From contig JAUILN010000006.1 in assembly GCA_030432695.1 (NCBI GenBank), forward strand, positions 434,001 through 498,000: 64,000 bases of DNA, read 5' to 3'. The notes below the pieces were generated by a model. That model was given only the letters and a program-made list of their open reading frames with translations. It was not told the DNA's origin and did not search any database. Both the position numbers and the translations under genes were made by a program. The stretch comes from a bacterium (lineage in GTDB: Bacteria; Planctomycetota; UBA1135; UBA2386). The stretch's first letter is position 1. Every line of letters begins with the position of its first letter. Positions 46,401 to 53,252 of this stretch are shown one piece after another.

Positions 46401-46613
46401 GGCCAGGGGCTCCGCGGCGATCGGCGCCAGGATCTCGTTCGAGCGGGACAGCTCCGCGACGATGGCGTGGATCGATGCCGAGTCGTCGGGATGCCGTTCC
46501 GCGAGGGCGTCGATCGCCGCGTCACGTCGGTCCGCAGCCGACTCGAACCACGCCGCGTAGACGAGGTCCTCGAGTTCGTCGGACAGCCTGCGGGGATCGG
46601 GTTCGATGGTCAC
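43434..46613 (-). CDS. Membrane-anchored Ser/Thr protein kinase with WD40-like repeat domain
   Basis: 1059 residues. Short N-terminal region (1-75), then a Hanks-type kinase domain: LGRGGFGQVF loop (84-93), Lys108 in VVALKVLH, HRDLKPSN catalytic loop (200-207), DFG (225-227) and GTPEYMSPEQ activation segment. All catalytic residues are present. A single membrane segment (AAVGIAATVLLSLGIAAGGV) at about residue 410 is followed by a coil (ATRARDEAVAARNAANMAAG) and about 600 residues of WD40-type repeats (VAWSPEDDWIAAGDTIDSCF, LDWSPDDARIAAGCGDGVVR). This kinase-TM-WD40 layout is typical of planctomycetes. Start is GTG at 46613. The neighbouring sigma factor is a plausible partner or substrate. 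Ligand of the outer repeats unknown. Confidence 0.95.
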   Translation of the reverse strand: MTIEPDPRRLSDELEDLVYAAWFESAADRRDAAIDALAERHPDDSASIHAIVAELSRSNEILAPIAAEPLASRRIGPYLLQETLGRGGFGQVFRAYQLEPVRRVVALKVLHASWGNEARSARRFELERDALARMSHAAIAQIYDAGITPEGRPFFAMELVEGLPIIRFADRAALGIRARIELFLAVCAGVIHAHQRGFIHRDLKPSNILVRHGSSAAEMVPKIIDFGVAALVDESEPTTSGSDRSVVGTPEYMSPEQSAGDPVDTRTDVWALGALLFELLTGDLPFGRHRLRGQTLQTVAEIVQREAPRRLSVAFRAAVDAEQVASRRATQAGPLLRVLRSDLEWILRRALARHADARYGSVIDFARDLERHLRDEPVAARPTSSWYVLRKFGRRHRAAVGIAATVLLSLGIAAGGVLSGLFQATRARDEAVAARNAANMAAGFAAFELSRPREVGLRLAAVPPEARRWEWQYLESQLDESTRVMGREVNARWHDVKVCGSHVVAAASGITAVLRAADGRVLARREDTGEHPRIAPAGDGSRIAEIDQSGRVRILRLPGLEIERTVAEGHPGGGGGVAWSPEDDWIAAGDTIDSCFLYPLGSGGTWRIDGLGADVRAAFHPHDGTLACLGRSGEVHIVDLLTRQTTQRFRLLPAEGDVFPRALRIAPDGGSLACVTTAGDVHLVDWGTTEPRWSVHLGLGRLSDVAFSARGLLVVGGFSRPVTTLLGLANGETICSFNGHATGVEGVAIGSAASASEFFTASSDLTIRAWQLDQVQQPVVVPVGRGLCDVRFDAAGRLITSSQLGSLRCWDPRTGTRLGEAETGLDAPLLATNDDDAQVAAASIGHLQTFATPAMTRLTAIEHDFVPRSVAYLTVAGRIALGVERAVVLYESSSLREVGRVRVGNGPIAVAAIDGGSGFVTVDAGGSGAARFDAHGTLLMATPMPAAFELACAHRGDLAAASGIDQVVRIWDTRTGVLQGQIPTPAAWGLDWSPDDARIAAGCGDGVVRLLDPRLSMPVVAIRMALGGSGSRFSPDGRSLAGICGPTHGPASAFVWSIP

Positions 46614-46651
46614 GCGTGGAGGGATGTTAGCTCCGGAGTCGCGGGGGCTGG

Positions 46652-46684
46652 CGCGGCTCCGCTGCCGAGGGAATCGGAGCCGCG
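46652..46684 (-). terminator. Hairpin between papain-like protease and kinase genes
   Basis: Perfect 10-bp inverted repeat CGCGGCTCCG (46652-46661) / CGGAGCCGCG (46675-46684) with a 13-base loop. It sits downstream of the protease gene (ends 46735, minus strand) and upstream of the kinase start (46613). No clear U-run follows, so intrinsic termination is plausible but not certain. Confidence 0.5.
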
Positions 46685-46734
46685 AAGTGCTGCCAGCCCG
46701 GCCCGACCTCTGGGTGGCGCCCAGGACGCCCCGT

Positions 46735-48798
46735 TCAGCTTCCGATGCGGGTCCGCACGCCGTTGCTGAACGTGGCCCCCAAGGCGTTGGCGGTCGGATC
46801 CAGCACGTAGAACTGGGTGTAGAGGTAGGCGCCGACCATGCTCGGGTCGCCGAACCTGAACAGCACGGACGCTCGACCCGAACCGGTGGTCCGCGCCAGG
46901 ATCGAGACCAGCGATTCGGTGTGGTACCAGCAACCCGGTGCGCCGAGGCTGGTCAAGTTCATCGGCAGCGGAACACCGGTCGACGTCCGCTGGCTGTCGA
47001 TCCCGAAGTTCAGCACGCATTGAGCGTTGCCCGGTGCGGTGGAGAGTTCGTAGTTGACGGGCCTGCCGATCGACGGAGTCCCGGCGGCCCAGTGTGACAG
47101 CGGGCCAGCACGGCCGCCGCAGGTGGAGCCGAAGGTGTTGAAGCGGCCGCTGACGACGTTGGCGAGGCGAACGCCGTAGATGCCTTCGGTGCCGCCACCG
47201 ACCGTCGCAGCACCAGCGAAGACGCCGCGCTGCCAGCTCAGCATCCAGCAGTCGGTCGTGACCGCGCGGCCATCGGCGAGGACGAAGGAGAGATCGAGGA
47301 TCCGCGGATTGGCGAGGAGGGATTTGGCGACCACGGTCCGGGTCGAGCCGTTGTCGGTGATGCGACATCGCAGGCCGGCCCAGGTGCCGCGCTGAGCGGC
47401 CGGCACCACACTGTCGTCGCGATCCTCGAAGACCATCCGAGCCGTTACACCATCGAGCTGCACCTGCCACTCGCCGAGGTATTGGAGCACGTCGTTCGGA
47501 GTGGAGCCGGAGAAGCTCGGCTGGAGGAAGCCGTCGCTGCCGAGGATGGAACTCGGTTCGCGGGCATAGCCCCCGAAAGCTGGATTGGGGAGGGCGCCGG
47601 GGTTGTCCTGGTGCCAGCCTGCCAACTCCGCCCCGTCTTGGTCGACGATGTAGTAGGTGAATCCACGGCCGACGCCGGTGTTGCTCTCGCGCTCGTCGTC
47701 CCAGCGCATGTTCGGGTAGGAGCCTTTGAACCAGAACAGCAGCTTGTCGCCTTGGATCCGGCCGTTGACCCGATGGGCGGTGCCGTTCGCGTCGAAGAAG
47801 GTGCCGATCCTTCGGTCGGGGACATTGACGCCCCGCTCGGTCAGCCAGAGCTGGGCGATCCCCGGCAGATGGGTGACGTCGAGCGTGCCGCGGTGGCCGT
47901 CGAAGCAGAGGTTGCGTCGGCCGACGAACGCGACCTGCGGCCATGGCCCGGGGGTGGCGACTCCGGTGAAGTAACCGGCCTCGTAGCCGTACTGGACGTA
48001 GTCGTAGCCGATCCGCGTGAAGCCGCCCGGGTTCGAGGTCGGCCCCCAACTGTTCTTGGCGAGGAAGTAGTGCTGGCGGGGGTCGGGGTGGGTGCGGTCG
48101 TAGCCGACGAGCAACATCGAGTGAGCGCCCTGGCTGGGGCGGTTCGGGTCCGCGTGCCAGATGCTGCCGCTGCGGTCGCCACGGAGGCTGAAGTCCCAGA
48201 CGACCTCGCGTCGGCTACGCAGCACGGATTCGATCTCGGTCGCGCTGGAGGGGACGCGCAGCGTGGCGTAGCCGGTTGCGTAGAAGTAGCGAGGCGCCGT
48301 CAGCGCTGCGCGCGGCAGGTTCCTCGGGTCGAGGTTGAAGGTGTTCACGTTGCGCTGGACCTGCCAGTGCGGATCCTGCCAGCTTGGGTGGGCGCCCAGG
48401 TCGTAGCCGCCCGGCCGGTAGCGCATCCGCTGCTCCTCGGGCACCCGCATGCCGTTCGCCAGCCACTTCACGTGGCCGGTGCCGCCACCGCCGCCGAACG
48501 CTCCCACCTGGTTCTCGGTCTCGTCGGCACTGCCGATGTCGTTCCAGGTCTGGTGGAGCCAGAACGTCTTGCCGAGGTAGTTCTCGAACTCCTCGGACAG
48601 GTCGATGGAGGTCCAGCCGACCCGCTTGTAGGCGGCCTCGAGGGCGGCGACCGCTGCGAAGGTCACGCAGGTGTTCCGCGACCCCTGGTTGCGGATCGGC
48701 GTCTGGTCGGCGATCAGATCGAACGCCGACTGGGTGGCGCTGGGGGCGGCGAGGAAGCCCGCGGCGAGCAGGGCAACGGCGAATGGCGATGTCTTCAT
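46735..48798 (-). CDS. Secreted papain-like (C1) cysteine protease with shared C-terminal module
   Basis: 687 residues from the ATG at 48798, preceded by AGGAG at good spacing; signal peptide MKTSPFAVALLAAGFLAAPS, then ATQS. Peptidase C1 motifs: QGSRNTCVTFAAVAALEAAY (oxyanion Gln38, catalytic Cys44), GAHSMLLVGYD (His about 226) and FLAKNSWGP (Asn about 249). There is no obvious propeptide, as in other bacterial C1A enzymes that start close to the Cys. After the catalytic domain come about 400 residues of beta-rich domains (GTFFDANGTAHRVNGRIQGD, GEWQVQLDGVTARMVFEDRD). The final 100 residues (LGAPGCWYHTESLVSILART to YLYTQFYVLDPTANALGATF, then SNGVRTRIG) are the clearest copy of the C-terminal module found on several secreted proteins here. 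Extracellular proteolysis is expected. Confidence 0.92.
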   Translation of the reverse strand: MKTSPFAVALLAAGFLAAPSATQSAFDLIADQTPIRNQGSRNTCVTFAAVAALEAAYKRVGWTSIDLSEEFENYLGKTFWLHQTWNDIGSADETENQVGAFGGGGGTGHVKWLANGMRVPEEQRMRYRPGGYDLGAHPSWQDPHWQVQRNVNTFNLDPRNLPRAALTAPRYFYATGYATLRVPSSATEIESVLRSRREVVWDFSLRGDRSGSIWHADPNRPSQGAHSMLLVGYDRTHPDPRQHYFLAKNSWGPTSNPGGFTRIGYDYVQYGYEAGYFTGVATPGPWPQVAFVGRRNLCFDGHRGTLDVTHLPGIAQLWLTERGVNVPDRRIGTFFDANGTAHRVNGRIQGDKLLFWFKGSYPNMRWDDERESNTGVGRGFTYYIVDQDGAELAGWHQDNPGALPNPAFGGYAREPSSILGSDGFLQPSFSGSTPNDVLQYLGEWQVQLDGVTARMVFEDRDDSVVPAAQRGTWAGLRCRITDNGSTRTVVAKSLLANPRILDLSFVLADGRAVTTDCWMLSWQRGVFAGAATVGGGTEGIYGVRLANVVSGRFNTFGSTCGGRAGPLSHWAAGTPSIGRPVNYELSTAPGNAQCVLNFGIDSQRTSTGVPLPMNLTSLGAPGCWYHTESLVSILARTTGSGRASVLFRFGDPSMVGAYLYTQFYVLDPTANALGATFSNGVRTRIGS

Positions 48799-49379
48799 GA
48801 GTGACTCCTGGTCGTGCTGCCTGCTGGATGGCCGGCACGCCAGGAGTGCAAGGCGGTCGCGATTCCGTCGCGCCATCGAACGGAATTGTCGGGAGGCGGA
48901 CCGGGGGCCTGACCCCGAGCCCCGGGTCGGCCGATGTCGGCCGCGCGGACCGGTGTTCCACTCCGATGGAGAACACCCGGATCACGGCCCACGGACCGGC
49001 GGCGGACTCGTGCGGGCGACGGCCAAGGAATGCCGGTCAAGCCGGCACGAGTCGCTTCCTGGCGCGTCTCCCGGTGCTCCCGGTATCCCTCCTCCCCCGG
49101 CCCCCGGACGGACACGCTGTTCCTCGAGTTGAACACCGCGCCGCTCACCGGACGGGTGGACTCCCATTCGGAGATCGTGGCGTCGACGGCCTCGCTGCGG
49201 GGTGGGAGTCTGTCCTGGCACAGCGAGGTCCCCGATCCGAAGCCGGGCTACTCGCGGCCCCCGCTTCGGAGTTCGAGCTGGCCAAGGTCACCGCGGTCTC
49301 GGCCGTCGCCGCGACCGTTGCGAGCGGCGGTCGTGCGGGTGGTTGGGGAGGACGAGGAGGACCTGGAGCGGAGGGAGAC
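48799..49379. other. 581-base region without a confident gene; possible degraded coding remnant
   Basis: Lies upstream of the C1 protease and downstream of the DUF262 gene, both on the minus strand. It must hold the protease promoter. On the plus strand around 49110-49260, one frame reads like real protein (LFLELNTAPLTGRVDSHSEI, then VASTASLRGGSLSWHSEVPD), and another frame at 49262-49330 does too (ASEFELAKVTAVSAVAATVA), which would fit a frameshifted remnant. No start codon with ribosome-binding site joins them. I cannot name the family, and the reading may be chance in GC-rich sequence. Confidence 0.3.
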
Positions 49380-50921
49380 TCAGGCCGGAAGCTCTCGAGC
49401 GACCGACTCGTGGGGCGCGAGCAGTTCGTCTTCGCAGCGGGAGAGGTCTTCGACACGCTGGCGGATGAAGGCTTCGGGGCCGAGGTCGTGCAGGGCCCGA
49501 ATCGCTTCGTTGGTGATCACGTGCCCCGCCATCTGCCCGCTGCCGAGTTCCCCTGACTTCAGTTCCTGCCTGAGTTGGGAGAGGTCCTCTGGCGGCGCGA
49601 CGATCCGGTTGCCGGGGCTGGCGTGGAGTTCGCCGGCCTGATGTCGCGGCAGGAGATCGCGGACCGCGCCCTTGCCTTCTTGGTTCAGCAACTTCAGGGA
49701 AGCTGCTCCTGCTCGCTCTGCCAGCATCAAGCAAAGCGCGCGGGCGCGGGCGGCGCGGTAGTCGAAGCGGCGAGGTAGCGGAGTCCTCTCGTATGGGCGG
49801 ACTCCGGGCCAGCGGAGTTGGCCGTCCTCGGCGGTCAGGAGGAGGTCGCGAAGCGCGCGCTCGGTCCGGTATCCGCTCATTCCGGCGAAGGCTCCGGCAT
49901 AGGTGGTCAACCAGAACCAATGCTCGATCGTCTGGTTCGGTGTCTGGAACTTGTCGAGCGTCACGGCCAACAGCACGGCCTGCATCGAATATGGGACGAG
50001 GCCGAACGAGCGGACTCGCGCAATCCGATCGACATATTCGGCGGTCCGGCGGATGGCCTCGAACGCGCGGTCCAGCAGTTCGGGCTGGTCCGACATGGCG
50101 TCGGTAAGCTGTTCGACGGTGCCCGCGTAGACGTCCAGGCCGGCGAGCCCCTTGCAGGTCTTGAGGATCACCTCGTCGTCGACGTCTCGCCAGCCGAGCG
50201 GGTCGAGCACGTGTTCCCGTTTCGCGTCGAGCGCTTCCCGGAACTCCATCCGACCGGCGACCAGCGCGTGCACCATGTGCGCCTCGCTCATCTTGGTGCC
50301 ACCTGAGTTGGCCTTCTGGAAAGTTCGCGTCGCTGCTTCCAGGTCGTCGGTGCGGATGTTGATGATTGCGACCTTGTACTCGCGGAACGACCGGGCCAAC
50401 TGATCGGTGATCGTCAGCCAATCTTCGCGATCCGCTGCGAGTCGGCGCTGGAACGCCAGCAAGCGCCGACTGTCTTCGAGCGCGGAAAGAGGGAGCAGTT
50501 CCGGTCGCTGGTCGTCGCCGGGCGCGAAGACGAAGTCGTTCTCGCGGAGGTCGAACCGGATGACTTCGCCCGACGGAGCCTCGGTGTCATCGCCGGAGCT
50601 GGCGTCCGAGAAGGCGCTGAACAGCGTCGACATGCGCTGCAGGCCATCCAGCAGGTAGCGGCGAGGGGACTTGGAGGCGGCGAGCCGGAATTCGCCGATC
50701 TGCTGGACGGTACCGAGGTTCTCCAGGTCGGTGGTCCACACCAGGATCGATCCCATCGGGATCCCGTCGCGGATGCTCCGGAGCAGATCGAGCTGTTGCT
50801 CGCGCTTCCAGACCAGCGGGCGCTGGAAGATGGGGATCGCGAGACTGCCGTCGCGAAGCTGTTCGAGTACCTGATAGAGGTACAGGACCGTGGGGTCGGC
50901 GATGGGGCTGGGCCCGGACAT
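49380..50921 (-). CDS. DUF262 family protein, third gene of candidate defence operon
   Basis: 513 residues with an N-terminal DUF262 (ParB-like/Srx-fold nuclease or NTPase-like) domain: LAIPIFQRPLVWKREQQLDL, then LRSIRDGIPMGSILVW, and the family motif in YLLDGLQRMSTLFSAF (usually DGQQR; here DGLQR). FQKANSGGTKMSEAHMVHAL is another conserved DUF262 block. The C-terminal 250 residues are helical without a recognisable nuclease motif; no DUF1524 HNH (HIxP) was seen, so it is not a complete GmrSD-type enzyme. DUF262 proteins include the GmrS part of the GmrSD modification-dependent restriction system and SspE-like effectors. It lies 9 bases downstream of the TOPRIM-like gene, in one operon with it and the AAA/DUF3696 ATPase. 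Confidence 0.88.
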   Translation of the reverse strand: MSGPSPIADPTVLYLYQVLEQLRDGSLAIPIFQRPLVWKREQQLDLLRSIRDGIPMGSILVWTTDLENLGTVQQIGEFRLAASKSPRRYLLDGLQRMSTLFSAFSDASSGDDTEAPSGEVIRFDLRENDFVFAPGDDQRPELLPLSALEDSRRLLAFQRRLAADREDWLTITDQLARSFREYKVAIINIRTDDLEAATRTFQKANSGGTKMSEAHMVHALVAGRMEFREALDAKREHVLDPLGWRDVDDEVILKTCKGLAGLDVYAGTVEQLTDAMSDQPELLDRAFEAIRRTAEYVDRIARVRSFGLVPYSMQAVLLAVTLDKFQTPNQTIEHWFWLTTYAGAFAGMSGYRTERALRDLLLTAEDGQLRWPGVRPYERTPLPRRFDYRAARARALCLMLAERAGAASLKLLNQEGKGAVRDLLPRHQAGELHASPGNRIVAPPEDLSQLRQELKSGELGSGQMAGHVITNEAIRALHDLGPEAFIRQRVEDLSRCEDELLAPHESVARELPA

Positions 50922-50930
50922 GGGTGGAGT

Positions 50931-51935
50931 CTACCGGGCGAGTCTCAGGATCGAACGGATCACCGCGTTCATCTCCTCCCAAGCGCCGTCGTCGCGAAGC
51001 AACGTCTCGGTGACGCGACCCGGTTGGCGGAACAGCTCGCCGATGTCACTGCCGAGGCCCCTGGTAAGAGTCGCCCGGACATCGACAGGAACGTCCTCGT
51101 AGAGGCGCTCCACCGTTGCCGCGGTAGCCGGGTCGCGCTCCCGGAGCTTCGCGAGTCGCGCGGAGTCGCCTTCGAATCCCGCCTTCAGGTGGAAATGGTG
51201 CCGTTGTTCGTCGCGGAGCTGTAGGAAGGACTGTGCCTTGCTCCACCGTTGACGCTTCTTCTCGAGGCCCCAATCGCGGACGGAGCGCTTCGGCAGGTAG
51301 CTCTCCTGATAGCGGCGAGTCGTCTGGTGGAACCCGACTCCCTTCGAGCGGCAGGCGTCGGCGGCAACCTTCGAGGAATGGTCGGGCGTTCCTGGCGCGA
51401 GCGCGTCGGAGTCGAACACGGCGAACCATCGCGAGGTTTCCGGCGTGTTCGCCGCGATTCGCTCGACTCGCTTCTTTACCTCGGAGATGCCGCCGCAGTG
51501 CGCCCACTCGATCCATCGACGCTCCAGCAGGAAGTCCAGCCGATCGCGCTCCTCCTTCGTGGCGAATGCGCGCAGGAACGCCGAGTCGTTGTAGTCGTGC
51601 TCCAGGAGCACGCGGACGGGCTGCTCGAGGAACGTCTTCGCGCGCGGCAGCGAGAGCTGCGGCGGAGACGCATCAGGTCGATCGCGATCGCAGGTGACGA
51701 TCAGGGTCGTGGCTGCCGGCGTACGCGTCTCAAGCTTCGCAGAGGAGTCGAGCGCCAGCTTGCAGGCCGACTGGAGTTCGGGGGCTTGCCGTGCGACCCA
51801 GGCCGCGAACGCCGGTTCCGCGTCGAGTGCGAGACGGATCCGATGGCGACCCTCCTCCGCGAAGGCGAACAGGGCGATGAGCGCGGTGGGATGCTCACCG
51901 CGTTCGAACAGCTCTGCCTCCAATTCGGCGATCAT
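50931..51935 (-). CDS. TOPRIM-like putative nuclease, second gene of candidate defence operon
   Basis: 334 residues; no certain family name. From about residue 105 the chain follows the TOPRIM pattern of DUF4435/OLD-type effectors: PVRVLLEHDYNDSAFLRAFA (Glu112, then Asp114/Asp117), WIEWAHCGGISEVKKRVERI (Gly-Gly at 148-149), WFAVFDSDALAPG (Asp175-Ser-Asp177, the DxD motif) and FHQTTRRYQESYLPK, which resembles the 'R-x-IE-x-YLP' block of that group. The N-terminal 100 residues are helical with Glu/Ala richness, and the C-terminal 100 are helical. The ATG overlaps the stop of the ATPase gene by 4 bases (ATGA). In PARIS-type systems an ATPase (AriA) holds a TOPRIM nuclease (AriB), which is the closest described parallel. 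Nuclease activity is inferred, not shown. Confidence 0.65.
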   Translation of the reverse strand: MIAELEAELFERGEHPTALIALFAFAEEGRHRIRLALDAEPAFAAWVARQAPELQSACKLALDSSAKLETRTPAATTLIVTCDRDRPDASPPQLSLPRAKTFLEQPVRVLLEHDYNDSAFLRAFATKEERDRLDFLLERRWIEWAHCGGISEVKKRVERIAANTPETSRWFAVFDSDALAPGTPDHSSKVAADACRSKGVGFHQTTRRYQESYLPKRSVRDWGLEKKRQRWSKAQSFLQLRDEQRHHFHLKAGFEGDSARLAKLRERDPATAATVERLYEDVPVDVRATLTRGLGSDIGELFRQPGRVTETLLRDDGAWEEMNAVIRSILRLAR

Positions 51936-53170
51936 GCCCGCGATTGCGTGCGCTGCGAGGCGAGCAGGCGACGGGCCTGGTCGATGTCCTCGTCGAAGAC
52001 ACCCTCCGGCCAGCGGTCATGTAGCAGTCGACCTTTCTCGTCGAGCTCGATCAGCTCGGCCATGCCGATGCCGTCGTCACGCTGCCTGACCCAGTAGATC
52101 GCCACGCGTTCTCGTGGGAGTCGACCCTCGGCGACCGCGAGTTGCACCTCGAGCAGGAAGTGCTCCGAGTGGGTCTCGAGCACGATCGAAGGCGGCGCGG
52201 AGCCAGCACCTGTCTCGCAGAAGAACCGCGCCAGCTCGACCTGGGCTCGCGGATGCAGGTGAAGTTCTGGATGTTCGATCGTCAACACCTGCTCCGCCGA
52301 GCGCGGGTGGGTTGCAGATCGCCCAGTCTGGGCGACGACGGGGAGGACTTGGGCCATGCCTTCGCCGGTGTCCACCAAGGAGACGCTCATGCTCGGGCTC
52401 CTGGCGGGGCTGAGTTCGATTCCGACCTGGTCGCCCTGGCGCCGGACGCCCAGCGAATGCCCGGTTGCTCGCCCGAACCACTCCGTGAGCTGTCGGAAGC
52501 TCTGCTCGCCACGCTTCTCGGCGTAGGCGATCGCGGCAACGGCACCCGAACCGTCGGGCTCGATCGTCTTGGGCTCGGCTCGCAGCGTCTGCATGCGCTC
52601 GGGCACCGTGCGAAGTGCCGTCAGCCAATGCACCTGGTCGGGTAATGCGAGAAGGCGTGCGTCGAGTTCCTGGAGCACGGAAGCGGCGTCCACGAACGGT
52701 GGGCGGAGGCTCGAGAACGTGCCCTGGGAGGTCGTCCGGTCTGCGCCGGAGAGGTGGTAGATGTCGATCTCGCCGTCTCCAGTCGCCTCCGGCTGCCAGA
52801 CGGCTCGGAGCTGCTGGCCCCCGGCTTCCACGTGCAGTGCCAGGACGACCTGACGTCCCTCGTCCGGCAGATCGAGCAGGGTCCAGTTCGCCCGGAGGTC
52901 CTGCCAATCCAACTCGAACTCGATCCGCTCGCTCTTCCGATGGGCGGACAACAGGTCCCTGAACGATGCCTTGCGGATGGCGCGGCTGTCGAGATCGAGT
53001 GGCCCCGTGGTGTTGGGATCGACCGAGTCGGCGAGGAATCGCAGCGCACGCAGCAGTGAACTCTTGCCCGCGCTGTTGTAGCCGAACAGCAGCGTCAGCG
53101 GACGGAACTCGAGCTTCGTCCGTTCGGAGAAGGCTCGGTAGCCTTGCAGCGAGAGGGAGCGCAGGCGCAT
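51932..53170 (-). CDS. AAA/ABC-type ATPase with DUF3696 C-terminus, first gene of candidate defence operon
   Basis: 412-residue SMC/OLD-like ATPase. N-terminus MRLRSLSLQGYRAFSERTKL; Walker A FGYNSAGKSS (29-38). Signature-like segment SLVDTGEGMAQVLPVVAQ (264-281), Walker B with catalytic Glu in VLTIEHPELHLHP (295-307), switch His in VLETHSEHFLLEVQLA (His334). The last 60 residues (GRLPRERVAIYWVRQ; LLHDRWPEGVFDEDIDQARR) match DUF3696. It lacks the long SMC coiled coil. It is cotranslated with the TOPRIM-like gene (4-base overlap) and followed by the DUF262 gene. ATPases of this type act as sensors in several antiphage systems. The 82-base gap to the class II photolyase gene upstream shows no clear promoter. 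Confidence 0.92.
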   Translation of the reverse strand: MRLRSLSLQGYRAFSERTKLEFRPLTLLFGYNSAGKSSLLRALRFLADSVDPNTTGPLDLDSRAIRKASFRDLLSAHRKSERIEFELDWQDLRANWTLLDLPDEGRQVVLALHVEAGGQQLRAVWQPEATGDGEIDIYHLSGADRTTSQGTFSSLRPPFVDAASVLQELDARLLALPDQVHWLTALRTVPERMQTLRAEPKTIEPDGSGAVAAIAYAEKRGEQSFRQLTEWFGRATGHSLGVRRQGDQVGIELSPARSPSMSVSLVDTGEGMAQVLPVVAQTGRSATHPRSAEQVLTIEHPELHLHPRAQVELARFFCETGAGSAPPSIVLETHSEHFLLEVQLAVAEGRLPRERVAIYWVRQRDDGIGMAELIELDEKGRLLHDRWPEGVFDEDIDQARRLLASQRTQSRA

Positions 53171-53252
53171 GGCTGGCAGTCTACCGTCTCGCGATTCGAT
53201 TGCGCTCGGTAGGCGTCGCTGCGTTCCGGGTGGGGGGCCTTGGTGATTCGGC

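Noticed and set aside
48801-49556. 251-residue plus-strand open frame upstream of the DUF262 gene
   Set aside because: Its 3' part is antisense to the DUF262 gene and its 5' part to the C1 protease start; no coherent protein. Only a possible remnant within it is mentioned.
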